Counted from the first letter of the stretch, positions 1 to 11,090 are shown. The stretch is 64,000 nucleotides of DNA from Lepidostoma basale (GCA_022606425.2 JAHDVF020000997.1:1-64000); one strand, 5' to 3'. Numbers and translations are program-made. The notes: a model not told the origin generated them from the sequence alone.

Positions 1-303
1 CATAGATGGCGTTAGTATGTAGATTATATATAGATTAATCTTAGAGATTAACATATATAATCAAAGTCTTCATAGATGGCGCATTGAAACTGACATGTGA
101 ATTCTGGCGTTGGACTTTAACATATATACAACTTCCAAAAAAATTGTCAGACATGGTCATAGCAAAGGTGGAATGGGGAATGTTGTGATTACATTAAGTG
201 TGCACTTAACCCAACCAATGACAGGTCATAAGTCCTGTAAACACCCTGATCAACCATATTCTGTTTCCAATTTGCATCTTCCTCTCTATTGAGATACAAT
301 TAA
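1..303. mobile_element. Foldback MITE, right half, cut by window start
   Basis: This stretch matches the right 300 bases of the complete element at 32921-33347, ending in the same terminal repeat (GAGATACAATTAAA at 291-304). The window begins inside the central palindrome of the element, so the left arm lies outside. No coding capacity is credible: the short open frame here is the inverted-repeat sequence itself. Confidence 0.8.
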
Positions 304-620
304 AATTATACGTTCATTTCCAAATTTAAACATTTCTTCGTCACAACGCAATACGCTCTCCAAATTGTAAAACACATTAGTTACCTATTTTGATTATTGT
401 TCCCTAAGGACGCCCACGGGAGAATTTTTTTATACTTTGGAGGAGTATTGTACTCGGACTGGAGGGAACAAAGCGGCAGGTAACCAACCATTTTATTTTC
501 GAGAAGAACAAAGCCTATTGTAGCAGAATTTCTGGACAAGTAAAGTAGATAAGGTCTTTCAAGAGGACAGGTATTAAAATAAAAACGTGACTTACTATAA
601 TCTAATTAACAATAGATTTA

Positions 621-838
621 AGGCAGAAACATACTATTAACACGCCACGCCACCCGATGCCACGTGATGCGTGTTGAGTCGAATCAAATTGTATTGTTTT
701 CTATGGACAGAATCACACTATGAACACCCGACGCGACGCCATGCGCGCACACGCCACCCGATCCAGACGAGTGATCGACGTGTTGCCGATGGTGGGAGTA
801 AACACGCCACGTCGCGTGTTAATAGTATGTTTCTGCCT
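621..838. mobile_element. PIF/Harbinger-like MITE, 218 bp
   Basis: Terminal inverted repeats start AGGCAGAAACATACTATTAA at 621 and are mirrored by the sequence ending GTTTCTGCCT at 838. The flanks are TTA at 618-620 and TTA at 839-841, the 3-bp TWA duplication typical of PIF/Harbinger. The interior is GC-richer than its surroundings and holds several CACGCCACG-type repeats. It has no transposase and is presumably non-autonomous. Confidence 0.7.
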
Positions 839-841
839 TTA

Positions 842-1904
842 TCCACCCTAAATACTTTTTACGTACATAAAAACTATTTTTTTTTGTGTTCAAAATTATC
901 AAACTTTTTCTAATTCGGTTATGAAGTTAGACATAGACTTGTAACTAAGACTTCTCAGAAATCAAGACGCCCAGAAACATATCTGGCAAGACTATGCGGG
1001 GTCGATGGTGTCGTCAGGTGAGGGAGGCAAAGGAGAAGATACTGATATGCACACGTCAGAAGCAGTGGCGTTCCTAGGGTCTAGTAAGGCAAGCCCGTCC
1101 GACTTTTTTGTGTTATAATACATACTAGTAGAGGGTCACTATTTTTCCGGATTAAAAGAGTTTTATTTTTCTGAAATAATTTCGTGAATTAATTGATTTT
1201 AGATCCCATTAGCCGCATTTTAAATCTATACAAAAAAATATTTTCTGCGTTACCAAACTCATGTTCTTGTATAATATAATAATGTATTTAAATATACAAA
1301 AAGAAATATATTTAATAAGAATTAAGCTATAAATAGATAATAATAATAAATTTGTTAACACCGAAACACGAATTATAAATAAATATTCGTAAAGGAATCA
1401 CATAATCTTTCTTTTCATAACATTTCTGCACATAACGTAAATGACAGATAACATTCTGACAATTGAAATGAAGTTCGTGACACATCAAATAGTAACATAC
1501 TTCAGAGTGATAAAGCCCGGCTTCATATCCACACAATTTTTTTAGATATCTTCAGGTATATATGCACCTAGCTATATGATTACAAGCCAAAAATACATAA
1601 GTGCGACAAAGACCGTTTTACATTTCGCAAGCCCAATATGAAGCCCATCGAAAACATGAAACAAAACATGTGGACGTAGGCGATTTCACGGGCATCTCAC
1701 CTGCGGTAGGAAGGTATGAGTGAAATAAAATACGGCGCATATGATATAAAACATAATCGTAGGTAATTTCTGCGCATGTCAGCCGAGTCATTTGCAACGC
1801 AACGAATTAAATCGCTTTAACTCGCGCGAAAATTCAAAACATTATTTTAATTCGTAGACGGCTCAAACGCGCAAAAAACCTTGTTTTATTATAGATTTTT
1901 TAAG
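842..1904. other. No recognisable feature
   Basis: AT-rich sequence with scattered stops in all frames. I see no repeat shared with the rest of the window and no protein similarity. The minus-strand open frame at 1327-1536 has random composition. Confidence 0.5.
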
Positions 1905-2062
1905 GCAAGCCCGGCTTCTCGGCTTGTATGGACGTTGGACATTGGTCAGAAGAATGGATACATCTAGACTCCCTCTCATTGCCAACAGCCAACCCCAAGG
2001 TAGACAACACCTGGGCAGACCACCAAAGAGATGGATCGACAGCTGGGAGTCGACCTCGTACC
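1905..2062 (+). pseudogene. LINE family L4, C-terminal fragment
   Basis: Plus-strand reading gives RRMDTSRLPLIANSQ followed by GRPPKRWIDSW, the basic tail after the reverse transcriptase in many insect LINEs. Related fragments lie at 33640-34104 and 61250-61697 on the other strand. The fragment has no start, no RT domain and ends abruptly at 2062, where the frame runs straight into a different LINE family (2063-2385). It is non-functional. Confidence 0.7.
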
Positions 2063-2385
2063 TAAAAAAACAGGCCACAAGGCCTATTCTACCGCCAGAA
2101 CCAATCTGCCTCTGGTGACACCGGTGGGAAGAGCAATTAGTCTGCTGAACGCGGTTTCCTCGGAGATCGACGTATTTCATGTTAGTGAAAGTACGTTCAG
2201 AAGGCATATACTCTTGACTTTAGAAAGTATCTTGTCTTCCTAATGTCGAACCATCTCTAATGCGTTCCTGGTAGTTTGTTGTATTTTTATAATAGTTTAC
2301 CTGTACTTAATAGATGCATTAAATATTTTCCTGTTTGTGATGTCTTTTGAGTTAATAAACTGATTTGATTTGATTTGATTTGAAC
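2063..2385 (+). pseudogene. LINE family L2t, C-terminus and 3' UTR with TTTGA tail
   Basis: Encodes TNLPLVTPVGRAISLLNAV and DVFHVSESTFRRH up to a stop near 2241, the conserved final segment of a non-LTR retrotransposon ORF2. A 3' UTR follows, ending in TTGAGTTAATAAACTGATT and a TTTGA microsatellite. Close copies are at 10362-10634 (+), 31960-32015 (+), 33425-33505 (-), 35880-36266 (-) and 55205-55455 (-). The copy is 5' truncated. A second, shorter tail of the same type with GAAG repeats lies at 2572-2625. Confidence 0.75.
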
Positions 2386-2625
2386 ATACAGTAGCGAGCA
2401 CAGAAATCTTTTCACACTGAAAATATCGTTTTTTTTGTAATTATATAAAAAAAATTGTGATTCCTTGATAGCTTTTCAGTCCAAATTATTAAGCAACACT
2501 GTTTAAAGATGATCTGCAAGAAAAGGGCCTTTTAGGGATCAAAAAATTTTTTTTCTCAATTTTAGAGTTAATTTGTAGATTAGAAATAAACTGATTTGAT
2601 TTGATTTTAAGAAGAAGAAGAAGAC

Positions 2626-3099
2626 TACCATATATAATATCAAAATGATCGACAGTAAATACAATCCGCTGTACTATATATACGTAGGTATGATGATTCA
2701 GCCAAAATGATTAATTACGTGATATATTTATTAGAGTTTGGTAATACCCGACAAGGGCTCCGACCCGGCAAACACACCTGGACGGCGGACATGTATCTCG
2801 AGTGACAGTAAATATCTAAGTAATGGCCCTTGTTCCGTGCGGACGCCGTCTCTAGTGGCTGTTACGTCTCTTATCTCTATTTATCTCTCGAATAAATAAA
2901 ATACTTACCACAACCAGTTTCCAATGAGCTTTGCGTGAATGGGTCGAGCTTCAACCCGTTAAATTCGATGGTAATTTTTATGACCTATTATATTATATCA
3001 TTAGGTTCTTAACTACGCTGTCAGATTCTCAACCATCAACAGTCTTTAACTTTGTAATGTAGACAAACCAGTCTCTAAAAATAGATTATTTAAATTAAT
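2626..3099. other. No recognisable feature
   Basis: AT-rich sequence. I see no shared repeat, RNA gene or coding similarity here. Confidence 0.4.
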
Positions 3100-3325
3100 T
3101 TATTTAACGATGTAAATGAAACTAAAAATAGAGGAAGACCGGGAAAACATAGCACGATCAAATAAATTAAATATTGGAATGTCGGCCACGTGAGGAGTCG
3201 GAGAAATCGACTGCGTGCATGACACGATGTATGAATGTTAAGGAATCGAGAGAAGTATGTCAGTAAATAAAAGTGCAGCAATCCATTCTTTCTGCCTACC
3301 TCTTCGGGGAGACGGCGTGATAATA
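3100..3325 (+). pseudogene. LINE family L1t, 3'-end fragment
   Basis: Nucleotide match to the end of the LINE at 20560-22633: it decays from NRGRPGKT through the MTRCMNV-type segment to the terminal CTTCGGGGAGACGGCGTGAT. The usual TTAG tail is replaced by a TAA-rich run. It is strongly 5' truncated and the frame is broken. Confidence 0.75.
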
Positions 3326-3345
3326 AATAATAATAATATGCTAAC

Positions 3346-3420
3346 TTATAAAGCGCCGTTTTTGTGATGTAATCACCTCAAGGGCGCATTAAGACGTGTT
3401 TTAAATCTAAAAATCTAAAT
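3346..3420. repeat. Dispersed repeat shared with 61745-61815
   Basis: AAAGCGCCGTTTTTGTGATG and ACGTGTTTTAAATCTAAA recur with few changes at 61745-61815. I do not recognise the family. It is probably the edge of an unclassified mobile element. Confidence 0.5.
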
Positions 3421-3589
3421 GTGACCGCTTAAAAAACGTTCGGTTTAAAAGTATAGTAGAACAAAGTATAAATGTTTAAATTGGGTATGAAATATGATGG
3501 TTAGTTAGTTAATTTATTTATTTCCCTAATACGCTTTAAATCTTATTAATTTCACAAAAAAAAATCTCAAGATGTCTTTGTTTTGGTAG

Positions 3590-3645
3590 AATTCACGTGA
3601 GAATAAAAATGGCGATAGACTAGCTACCTATCACATGTCTTAAAA
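3590..3645 (+). repeat. Tail of the tRNA-derived SINE
   Basis: CACGTGAGAATAAAAATGGC and TAGCTACCTATCACATG match the non-tRNA body of the SINEs at 11620-11800 and 59150-59315. The tRNA-like head is missing, so this is a fragment. Confidence 0.6.
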
Positions 3646-3899
3646 ATCAATAGCAAAAAAAATGTGTACAGTAATTGAACAATATTTGGCCAGAACATAA
3701 AAAACTAAAAATTATCTTTTTTTTAGAAATATCGTCTCCCCGTCTCACTGTTTTTCTATATGTTGGGTAAAGGTGTTTGTTATCTCTTATCTTGGTTTCG
3801 GTTATACTCCAGTTAACACAAATTATACGGTTTTTATGTTAGTTACTGAATTTTATTGTAGGTATTTGTTGTTGAAAATGTATTTATAATGTGTTCAGT

Positions 3900-3965
3900 T
3901 TTATACCTAACTAAATAGTCCTAAAAGACAGCAGCGAGCTGCCGAAACCGGTCGATACTAGAAGA
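3900..3965 (+). repeat. Degenerate hammerhead-like repeat, family H4
   Basis: GCAG-CGAG-CTGC forms the stem II hairpin, followed by GAAA, a self-complementary ACCGGT stem III and cleavage base C at 3952. The 5' core box reads CTAAAAGA where CUGANGA is required, so catalysis is unlikely. The same repeat occurs as an inverted pair at 47147-47230. Confidence 0.5.
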
Positions 3966-4082
3966 ACAAATGGAATATAGCTAAATATCTAATACAAGTT
4001 ACTAGCCGTGAAATAATCGCGGAAATAAAGTTTTTTTTCCTATGAAGCATTCACTTTGTGGTTAGAAATTTTAATATTATTA

Positions 4083-4236
4083 TTATTATTAATTGTATTT
4101 AAAATGAAATAAAATAAGACACTGTACTTTTAAATTATTACGAAGCCCTGAGGAAGCTTGGGTACAAGCGAAACTAGTCGGCAATTAAAATAACAAAGTA
4201 CAGTGTTTTATTTGATTTTAAATACAAATAATAAAA
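4083..4236 (+). ncRNA. Hammerhead ribozyme H5 at the tip of a long inverted repeat
   Basis: The core box CTGAGGA is at 4148-4154. Stem II GCTTG/CAAGC (4156-4160 with 4165-4169) closes a GGTA loop, and GAAA is at 4170-4173. Stem III is the 3-bp loopless ACT/AGT, with predicted cleavage after C4179. Stem I begins GCC/GGC (4145-4147 with 4180-4182). The flanks (4083-4135 and 4190-4236) are inverted repeats that would extend stem I by tens of base pairs, including ACACTGTACTTT against AAAGTACAGTGT. All invariant core positions fit a type I hammerhead. No protein is nearby. Confidence 0.75.
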
Positions 4237-4244
4237 ATTGATTT

Positions 4245-4650
4245 TCTACCCTTTTTTTTCACTGTATAATCGTTATCAGTTATAAGTTTTAACTTGTAAT
4301 ATATATAATTTATTTTCACACGAAAAAAATTCACAATTAACAATATCAAATTGTTCTCCTTTTGTTTTCTACGATACTGTCATACAACAGTAATCATAAC
4401 AAAATTCACAATAATCCAGAAACGTTCTCGGGCTTGTGCATCGTGTGCACTTTCGGAGAGAATCGAAGTATTCCTCTTTCGCTATATTGTATTCAAAATA
4501 TGCTCTTCTTAACATTTTTATAATACCGATAAAGACGTTTTTATATATATATTTTTTTGATATAATAAAACTTTCCAACGTACATGTGAATACATTGTGC
4601 ACGCAACTTCATCGGTCTTTGTATAGCGTTATATTTTATATGCATATATC
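4245..4650. repeat. Unclassified dispersed repeat, copy 1
   Basis: Shares TTTTCTACCCTT, TTGTTCTCC, AATAATCCAGAAAC and GAATCGAAGTATTCCTCT in the same order with 47318-47670. Both copies lie just downstream of hammerhead-type repeats, which suggests one larger element. The two short open frames here are not conserved between copies. Confidence 0.6.
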
Positions 4651-5202
4651 GTAAGGGGTTAATTTAGAGACTTCACATGACTATCGAAATACGTTCTTAG
4701 TTAGCTTTAAAAACACACGATCTTTATCGACCACAGACGGCAGGGCGAAATGAATTATGGGTAGATATCTCACGGTCACCTTACCTTCGGCGCGCTGTAT
4801 AATGTGTCTAGTCGCAGTTGTCCACCTACGTACTAATAATTCCTCTGTCCCAGCCTGATATTATCCGAGACATGTAACGACTTTTGGAGATGTACTTAGA
4901 AGATACATTCTAACAATATTCTCGTTTGCTCAACCAATAATAGTATCCCCGTATCGTGTATACACCTAATTAAATCACACAGCATGAGAAAACACTCAAA
5001 ACGATACTTTCGTGTTCACATGTACACTACATTGTGTATTCACAGATTTTTTTAGAATTAACTCACATATCGGAACATCCTACATTTACAAACCTAAAAA
5101 TAAGTAATATTGAAAACATCAATTGATTAAGAAGTACAACAGCTTAATCATTTTATGTTCGACTCACTTATTGGATGTTTCCTACTATTTGATTTGTCTA
5201 TC

Positions 5203-5325
5203 ACTTCTTCTTCTTCTTCTTCCTTATTGTAAACTTATGTGGTCTGTTCTCCAGAGTGTTGCTCCTCCTGTGAGGTAGATTCCCAGCTGTTCTTCCATCT
5301 TTTAGGAGGTCTTCTTCGTAAAACA
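5203..5325 (-). pseudogene. LINE family L4, 3'-end fragment with GAA tail
   Basis: On the minus strand, CTCCTAAAAGATGGAAGAAC encodes the PPKRWKN stretch found in L4 copies, and the sequence ends in a GAA microsatellite (seen as CTT repeats at 5205-5222). No other domain remains. Confidence 0.55.
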
Positions 5326-5400
5326 GATGTTTTCATTCGTATTATTTATTTAATTTGAAGTTTTACATCATTGTTCAAGAAACAATGAATTAACGTTTCA
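5326..5400. repeat. Arm of family H7 palindromic repeat
   Basis: The segment with GTTTTCATTCGTATTA, GAAGTTTTACATCATTGTTC and AAGAAACAAT is the outer arm found in full H7 foldbacks at 7305-7520 and 56400-56765. Confidence 0.6.
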
Positions 5401-6950
5401 GTCTTAATTGTGAGTGTTACCAATTATGTTAATGCACAGATTTAAATAACAATGCGTTCTTATCAATCTAAAGAATCAAGCCAGATTTAAGACTGCATAA
5501 CGTGATGAGTAATTTGTCAATTCAACGCTGAATGTGCTTATTATCAACTCTGACACATGGAATATATAGCATTATGCACCAATTGACCCGAAGATTGGAC
5601 TTACCCACATCTTGTTATAAAACAATAAGTAATCGCATTTTAAACACTTAACTAAATTGCTGCAATGCGTAAAAGTATTTGGATCGCACTGTCGAGATTA
5701 AAAGAATACTCGAATCTTTTTTTACACGGCAAAGGGTTGTGATCCACCAAAATGTTTAACCCTTAACGTACCGTGTTCAAAACAAAACGCTCGCTCCCAT
5801 GTGGTAAGTTCAGTTTACCGCTAACTTTATCTAAATATCAAGCATATGACTAGATGAATCAAAATTTAATTTATGTCATCTTGTAGGGAATTTCATTAGG
5901 AATAGATCGATATCTATAACATACGAGTACATGGATTATTTGAAAAACATATCATTATTAATTTTTTTCTGGAACCATGCGATTTCTGATATGGAATGCG
6001 TCACAGCATACGAGCAACTGGACACCAGGTATAAACTTGTCTGCGCGCCGCAGCCGGCGAGGCGAGACATTACGAGATTTTACGTATGATAAAGGCACCT
6101 AGGCAAAATGTATAGTACGTTCAAGACAACGAGTACGTATTAATATTTGTCCCTTTTGGTAAAGTGTTAATATTTTCACAGTTCTGATATTATTAAGTTG
6201 CGTTCTGCGTTTCCATCAACAGTCGGTATTATTACGTACCTATTGAAAAAGCCAAAGATATAATTTATAATACGTTCAAAACAGCGAGTAAGTATTTGTC
6301 ACTTTTGATAAAGTTGTAAATATTAGCAAAACAAATTCTACCTTAACACGAATGAAGGTGAGGGCAGTCTTAGAAATTTTTTTTTTTTGGGATGAAGGAA
6401 GTAATTTTTTGCTTTTTTTTTTTATTACGAAATATTGAGAACACTTCAATGGAGGATTACAATTTTTTTTATAATATTAGGGTCCATAGATTTTAAGAAA
6501 ATCAACTTTAAATTGGCAGTGGAAACTCAATTGACCACATGGCAACGCGACGGTTAAAAAGGTGATTCAATGAATAGAAATAATAAATATTGGTTAACAA
6601 AATAACAGTGTGATTTGGAAAAATAACAATTATTAACACTGTGGAATTCCATAGTAATATACTTATGAAATTGAAAAACTTACATTTAATCTCCCAAGCT
6701 CCCATTCCCAATCAAATGCAAATTAATCATTTATTAATTTCTATATAAATTATGTCTTTACAAATGTATATTTTTTTATCTAAATTACAATTTTTTTATA
6801 TATTTTTATATGATCATCATGTATTATTATTATTTCATATTATTTATTAGTTCTTACTGTTAAAAAATAATTGTTAGTACCTACTTACGTGTATAACAAA
6901 TAGCCCAGGTTAATTTTTAAATTTGAATTATGGTATCGAATTTTAAATGC
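5401..6950. other. Mostly unassigned AT-rich DNA
   Basis: No gene seen. Two short stretches (6100-6160 and 6270-6325) share ACGTTCAA, GAGTA and TATTTGTC and are a local direct repeat. AACACTGTGGAATTCCATAG near 6638-6657 is the edge of family H6. The rest shows no structure I can support. Confidence 0.4.
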
Positions 6951-7085
6951 GTTTTTATTAGTCTTCCTTTGTTTAGTTTTTATTATATTTTTACACCTGA
7001 AGATGGAGGTATCCTCCGAAACATATAGTGTTTTTAAATAGATTTTTAATAAATAGTGGATTAAACAAAGTTTTTCAATTTCCTA
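6951..7085 (+). ncRNA. Hammerhead ribozyme H1, stem III weakened
   Basis: CTGAAGA at 6997-7003, stem II GGAGG/CCTCC (7005-7009 with 7013-7017) and GAAA at 7018-7021 are intact. Stem I TACAC/GTGTT (6992-6996 with 7028-7032) pairs at four positions. Stem III reads ACATAT instead of ACATGT and the cleavage base is A7027 rather than C, so activity may be reduced. Flanks match those of the 53.5-53.7 kb copies. Confidence 0.6.
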
Positions 7086-7304
7086 AGTATAATATTATAA
7101 TTTACATAGAATCGTGTTAAAAAAAACACAAATCATACGAAATACCATTCGTGCATGATACATCTGTATTTTAAGAAGAATAAAAAATACAGTTCGTTGC
7201 TGCTTGCTTATAAATAAATATGTAAAAGTTCTTAAGGGATTAGACAAAAGTAGTATTAATCGGAAGAAATGTCTGAAACGTTTTACTTTGTATCTAATGT
7301 AGAC

Positions 7305-7520
7305 TTTTGTTATTTAATACGAATGAAAACGTCTGTTTTCTAGAATTTGTATTATATAATATGTATAAATTTGTATTATATATTATTACATGTTTCGCCT
7401 TTCTAAGGTATTATCAAATGTCATTCACATAAAATATAATAAAAATTCTAGAAAATAGACGTTTTCGTTCATATTAATTATTTAATATGAAGTTTTACAT
7501 CATTGTTCAAGAAACAAAAT
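7305..7520. repeat. H7 foldback repeat, nearly complete
   Basis: The outer arms ACGAATGAAAACGTCTGTTT and its mirror AGACGTTTTCGTTCATATTA bracket a centre with CATGTTTCGCC and TTATCAAATGTCATTC. On the minus strand the centre reads TTGATAA, a short hairpin, GGCGAAAC and ATGTC, a hammerhead-like layout lacking C3 and G8. Other copies are at 10255, 12370, 13576, 34105, 44990, 56400 and 59480. Confidence 0.65.
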
Positions 7521-7664
7521 ATAATACTTTTGTTTCTTGTTATCATTGTGTGATATTGATTTTCTTGTGATTATGAAAACTCTTATCCGCTTCTTCGTTT
7601 TATGTTGGTGAATTTGCATTTTTTTTATTTCTAAGAATCATGTTAGATCAAATTATTCCTGTTA

Positions 7665-7900
7665 ATTACTGTTAAAATTTAAAGCACTGTTATATTATCA
7701 CAATTTATTGTGGGCATCACCAGGTGTTTCAATAAACAAGAGTTTATTGTAACACCTGATGATGTCAACATCGGTTAGCGAAACAGCTGTCGCGACACTC
7801 TCAGTTAATACAAATAAATTGTTGTACTATAACAGTGTTTTAAATTTTAACAGTAATAATGTTGAAGTATCATAGTGTTTCGGCCAAATCAATGGACTAT
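7665..7900 (+). ncRNA. Hammerhead ribozyme H3 in a foldback repeat
   Basis: CTGATGA lies at 7756-7762. Stem II GTCAAC/GTTAGC (7764-7769 with 7774-7779) has one C-A mismatch. GAAA is at 7780-7783 and stem III ACAG/CTGT has no loop. Cleavage is predicted after C7791. Stem I is short and interrupted (G-C, G-C, then TGT/ACA). Outer inverted arms 7666-7708 and 7816-7858 contain TTAAAATTTAAA and TTTAAATTTTAA-type sequence. A degenerate second core sits in the left arm near 7712-7730. The right end carries the marker GTGTTTCGGCCAAA. Confidence 0.65.
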
Positions 7901-8284
7901 CAAATTATTCCAGTAAAAAATAACAATAATAACTCGTTCGTTTAAGTGAACCGTGTAAAAAATAGTTGAAAGTATTCAATTTTGTTCTTACGAGTAGATT
8001 TTTCGTTTTCGTTCTCCAGTTCTGGAACTCTGCTGGCAGTTAGGCATAACTTGACTGTCTTTTTTGAAAAATCTCCATCGTTCCATTCTGCACCCGCAAG
8101 ACCGTCTGCATCCTTTAGTATTCCGCCCATATCCCTGCCTCCCCTTCGCTTCCCATATCACGAGACCGCCCGAGGCCTTCCCGCCCGTTTTAAATTTCAT
8201 ATACGGATACACCCAGTACATCTCTGAATTTGCACCTTTCATATTTTTGATTAATCGAATTCTAGATTATGGTTCATGGATTAA

Positions 8285-8640
8285 ATCTTCTTCTCTGGTT
8301 TCAATCCTGGGATTGGTTTGCAGCAATTTCCTCCATTATTCTCTTCCATGTTTCCCTGTCTTGTGCGGCTCTTTTGAAATCTGCATATGATGAGCAGCGT
8401 ACGTCCACCAACAGGTCCTCCAGGTACTCTCGGCGTGGGCGTCCCCTAGAGTTTGTCCCCTCGATCATACCCTCCATTATGGCATGCTAGAGACCTTCTT
8501 GACGCATTACATGGCCGATCCATCTTTGACGCCTTTCGGACAAGGTCCTGAGCAGGTGCCTTCCTCCTTCGATTCCTTGAAGAACTTCCTCATTCGTGAT
8601 GTGGTCTCTCCAGGAAATTCCAAAGAGTCTCGATTAAATA
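8285..8640 (-). pseudogene. LINE family L3, C-terminal fragment
   Basis: The minus strand encodes, with stops, the segment aligned to RWIGHVIRQEG, RGRPRREYLEDLLVDV and AQDREKWKRI-type sequence that is better preserved at 38650-38990 (+) and 13925-14356 (-). This is the region downstream of the reverse transcriptase. It is 5' truncated and frame-broken. Confidence 0.7.
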
Positions 8641-8727
8641 TCTGGGCACATATATGAAAACACACCTTTTTCTTGATATCAGTACCTACTAATTTTCACA
8701 CAGTCGCTTGAGTTCGGGAATAAGTTA

Positions 8728-9005
8728 ACTAACTAACTAACCATCACGCCGTCTCCCCTAAGGGGTAGGCAGAAAGAATGGACTGCCACACTTTTCTTTC
8801 CTGACATTTCCTCAACATTCATACATCGTGTCATGCCCGCGCGTCGATTTCTCTGACTCCTCACGTGGCCATCACATTCAATATTTGATTTATTTGATCG
8901 TGCCACGTTATCCTCGGTCGTCCTCTATTTCTAGTACCATTTACATCTTTAACATTTATATTTTATTCCATTCTTTCTTCATTCATTCTTTCCATAATTG
9001 AATTG
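8728..9005 (-). pseudogene. LINE family L1t, 3'-end fragment
   Basis: The minus strand ends in the L1t terminus (GGGAGACGGCGTGATGGTTA plus a TTAG run, seen as ACTAACTAACTAACC at 8728). It extends back to about 9005, where the match to the 20.6-22.6 kb copy stops. Confidence 0.75.
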
Positions 9006-10240
9006 GATACAACGAAACTGGGGCGAGTAAAGATGAGTTTTGAGACAAAGTGAGAGAGACATTGGTGTGTAGGGTTGATAATAGCGGGTGATATGAACGG
9101 TTGGGTGGGAATTCGTAGGAGTGGGTACGAGGACTGTCTGGGGAATAACTTAAAATATTATAATAAAATAAAATGTGTCAAAGTATTTGTTTCGTCACAA
9201 ACTCCTGCACCAATTGCTCTGAGAATATTTCTATGAACGATCACTATGTATAGGTTAAGGCTAATAATAGCTTTTGATACCTTTTTTTGAATCACAATAA
9301 GAAACGACGTCATCATCCTCAAACAAATTGTAAGGATTGTGAAAATACAAAATATTTAGATTGTTAGAATAAAAATAATTTTTAATTTACTCTTGAGTAT
9401 GATTACATACTTTCTTTCTGCGTTTTAAAAAAGGTACAATAATGTTAATTTGAGGATTGACACTATACTTATCAATTTATTAGGTACCTACTTATCGTGT
9501 TTTAGGTTAACAAGCCCGACATTATATCATTTGAAAATATTAACAAACTAAATATAAATAATTTATTTCACGTCTGAGATATCGCATAAAATATCGGATC
9601 ACACTTAAAATAGCCAAAAAGCGAGTTAAATCATTAATTATTAAGACTAACGCTCATTTAATATATTTTTCACTTGTTATACGATCCTAAATATTCTCTT
9701 CCCACGGAAATTCAATATTCATTTTCTACGATATAACGAAATTCCTGTAACAATCTGAATTAATTAAAATTCTTTCACTGCATACCATCCCATACCGACC
9801 GTAATATTATGTACTATGGTTCATGCTTACATCTACTGCTCGTAAGTACCATATTGTGTATTTCAGATTATAGCGGATACAGTCGTCTTATCAATCACTC
9901 ATTAAAGACTCAAGAACGTATGAAAGCTTCTTATTTCTTTATGGAATGCACTAGATCCCCGATAAGCCTCCGTAAGTCTTTAATGTATGCGTCGGTTGAC
10001 AGATCAGACGATAGTAGCTACCTTTTTTAAAGCTTGAATATTATTATTTTTAATCCACTCTTACCGTCTTTTGAATGTACGTTCAATCATCAACCACTGT
10101 TTCGTCAAGTAGGCATTGAGCTAAGGACGTATATAACTGGATGTCTTTTGTCATATTTTAAAAGAAAACGATTTTAATAAACCACAGAAACTGCTGTTTT
10201 TTTTAATAAACTCGTATATAAATGAGACATTACAAACGAA
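9006..10240. other. No recognisable feature
   Basis: No shared repeat or protein match seen. The open frame at 9809-10030 is Ser/Tyr-rich with no recognised motif and no support from conservation. Confidence 0.4.
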
Positions 10241-10249
10241 GAGAATTTT

Positions 10250-10765
10250 ATTAATAATAATGAAAATGTCTGTTTCCTAGATGTTTTATTATATTATATT
10301 GATGGATTAACATGTTTCGCCTATCTAAAGCGGAATTATCTGGATTAGATTAACTTTTTTCTGGTGACACCGGTGGGAAGAGCAATAAGTCTGCTGAACG
10401 CGGTCTCCTCGAAGATCGACATCTTTCATATTAGTGAAGGTGCGTTCAGGGGACAAATACTCTTGACTTTAGAAAGTATCTTGTCTTCCTAATGTCGAAC
10501 CATCTGTAATGCGTTCCTGGTATTATGTTGTATTTTTATAATATTTTACCTGTACTCAATATATGCCTTAAACATTTTGCTGTTTGTAATGTCTTTTGAG
10601 TTAATAAACTGATTTGATTTGATTTGATTTGATTATCAAATGTAATACGTACCTTAACATATCATAAACTGTAATAATATTATATATAGAAAATGGACGT
10701 TTTCTTTCGTATTAATAGTTTAATATGAAGTTTTACGTCATTGTTCCAGAAACAATAAATTTACA
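10250..10765. repeat. H7 foldback repeat split by an L2t LINE
   Basis: The left part (10250-10345) has AATGTCTGTTTCCTAGA and CATGTTTCGCCTATCTAA. The right part (10634-10765) resumes with TTATCAAATGT and GGACGTTTTCTTTCGTATTA. The LINE at 10362-10634 interrupts the centre of the repeat, so the palindrome is older than that insertion. Confidence 0.6.
10362..10634 (+). pseudogene. LINE family L2t, C-terminal tail
   Basis: Encodes VTPVGRAISLLNAVSSKID and HISEGAFRG, then the family 3' UTR ending in TTGAGTTAATAAACTGATT and TTTGA repeats. The 5' end is truncated just before the conserved terminal block. It is about 90% similar to 2063-2385. Confidence 0.75.
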
Positions 10766-10929
10766 GAATTTAGGCTACGTGTTTGTACACAGATTAACGT
10801 AATTTAATTCTTAATCGAAGATTTTTTAAGCTATTGAATATTTCAAAACAATGACATTTTAAATTCACACTTTAAACCAATTAACTTTCGTATGAAGCAC
10901 TTTATTTGTGGTGTGGCATTGTTAAAAAG

Positions 10930-11090
10930 AATTTAAAACACTATGTGTTTTAACACCACTTTATTTTATATTACCGAACCAACCGGTTTCGCTCTCTCTG
11001 GAGCTTCATCAGGGTTACAAAATCAAACTTAGATTGTTTTTGTAAAAACAAAATAAGTGTTTTAAACCACATCAAGTTGTGTTCCTTCCT
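10930..11090 (-). ncRNA. Hammerhead ribozyme H4, all core positions present
   Basis: On the minus strand, CTGATGA (11012-11006) is followed by stem II GCTC/GAGC with a CAGAGA loop and GAAA (10990-10987). Stem III is the loopless ACCGGT, and cleavage falls after U (10981), which the UH rule allows. Stem I is AACC/GGTT (11016-11013 with 10980-10977). The flanks carry TTTTAACACCACTTT and AAGTGTTTTAAACCAC, partly inverted. No coding sequence is nearby. Confidence 0.7.

Noticed and set aside
110..292. 60-codon open frame on the plus strand
   Set aside because: Lies entirely in the MITE arm and terminal repeat. The matching region at 33.1-33.3 kb does not preserve it as coding.
1530..1590. CTGAAGA on the minus strand near 1550
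   Set aside because: Not followed by a hairpin and GAAA. Chance heptamer.
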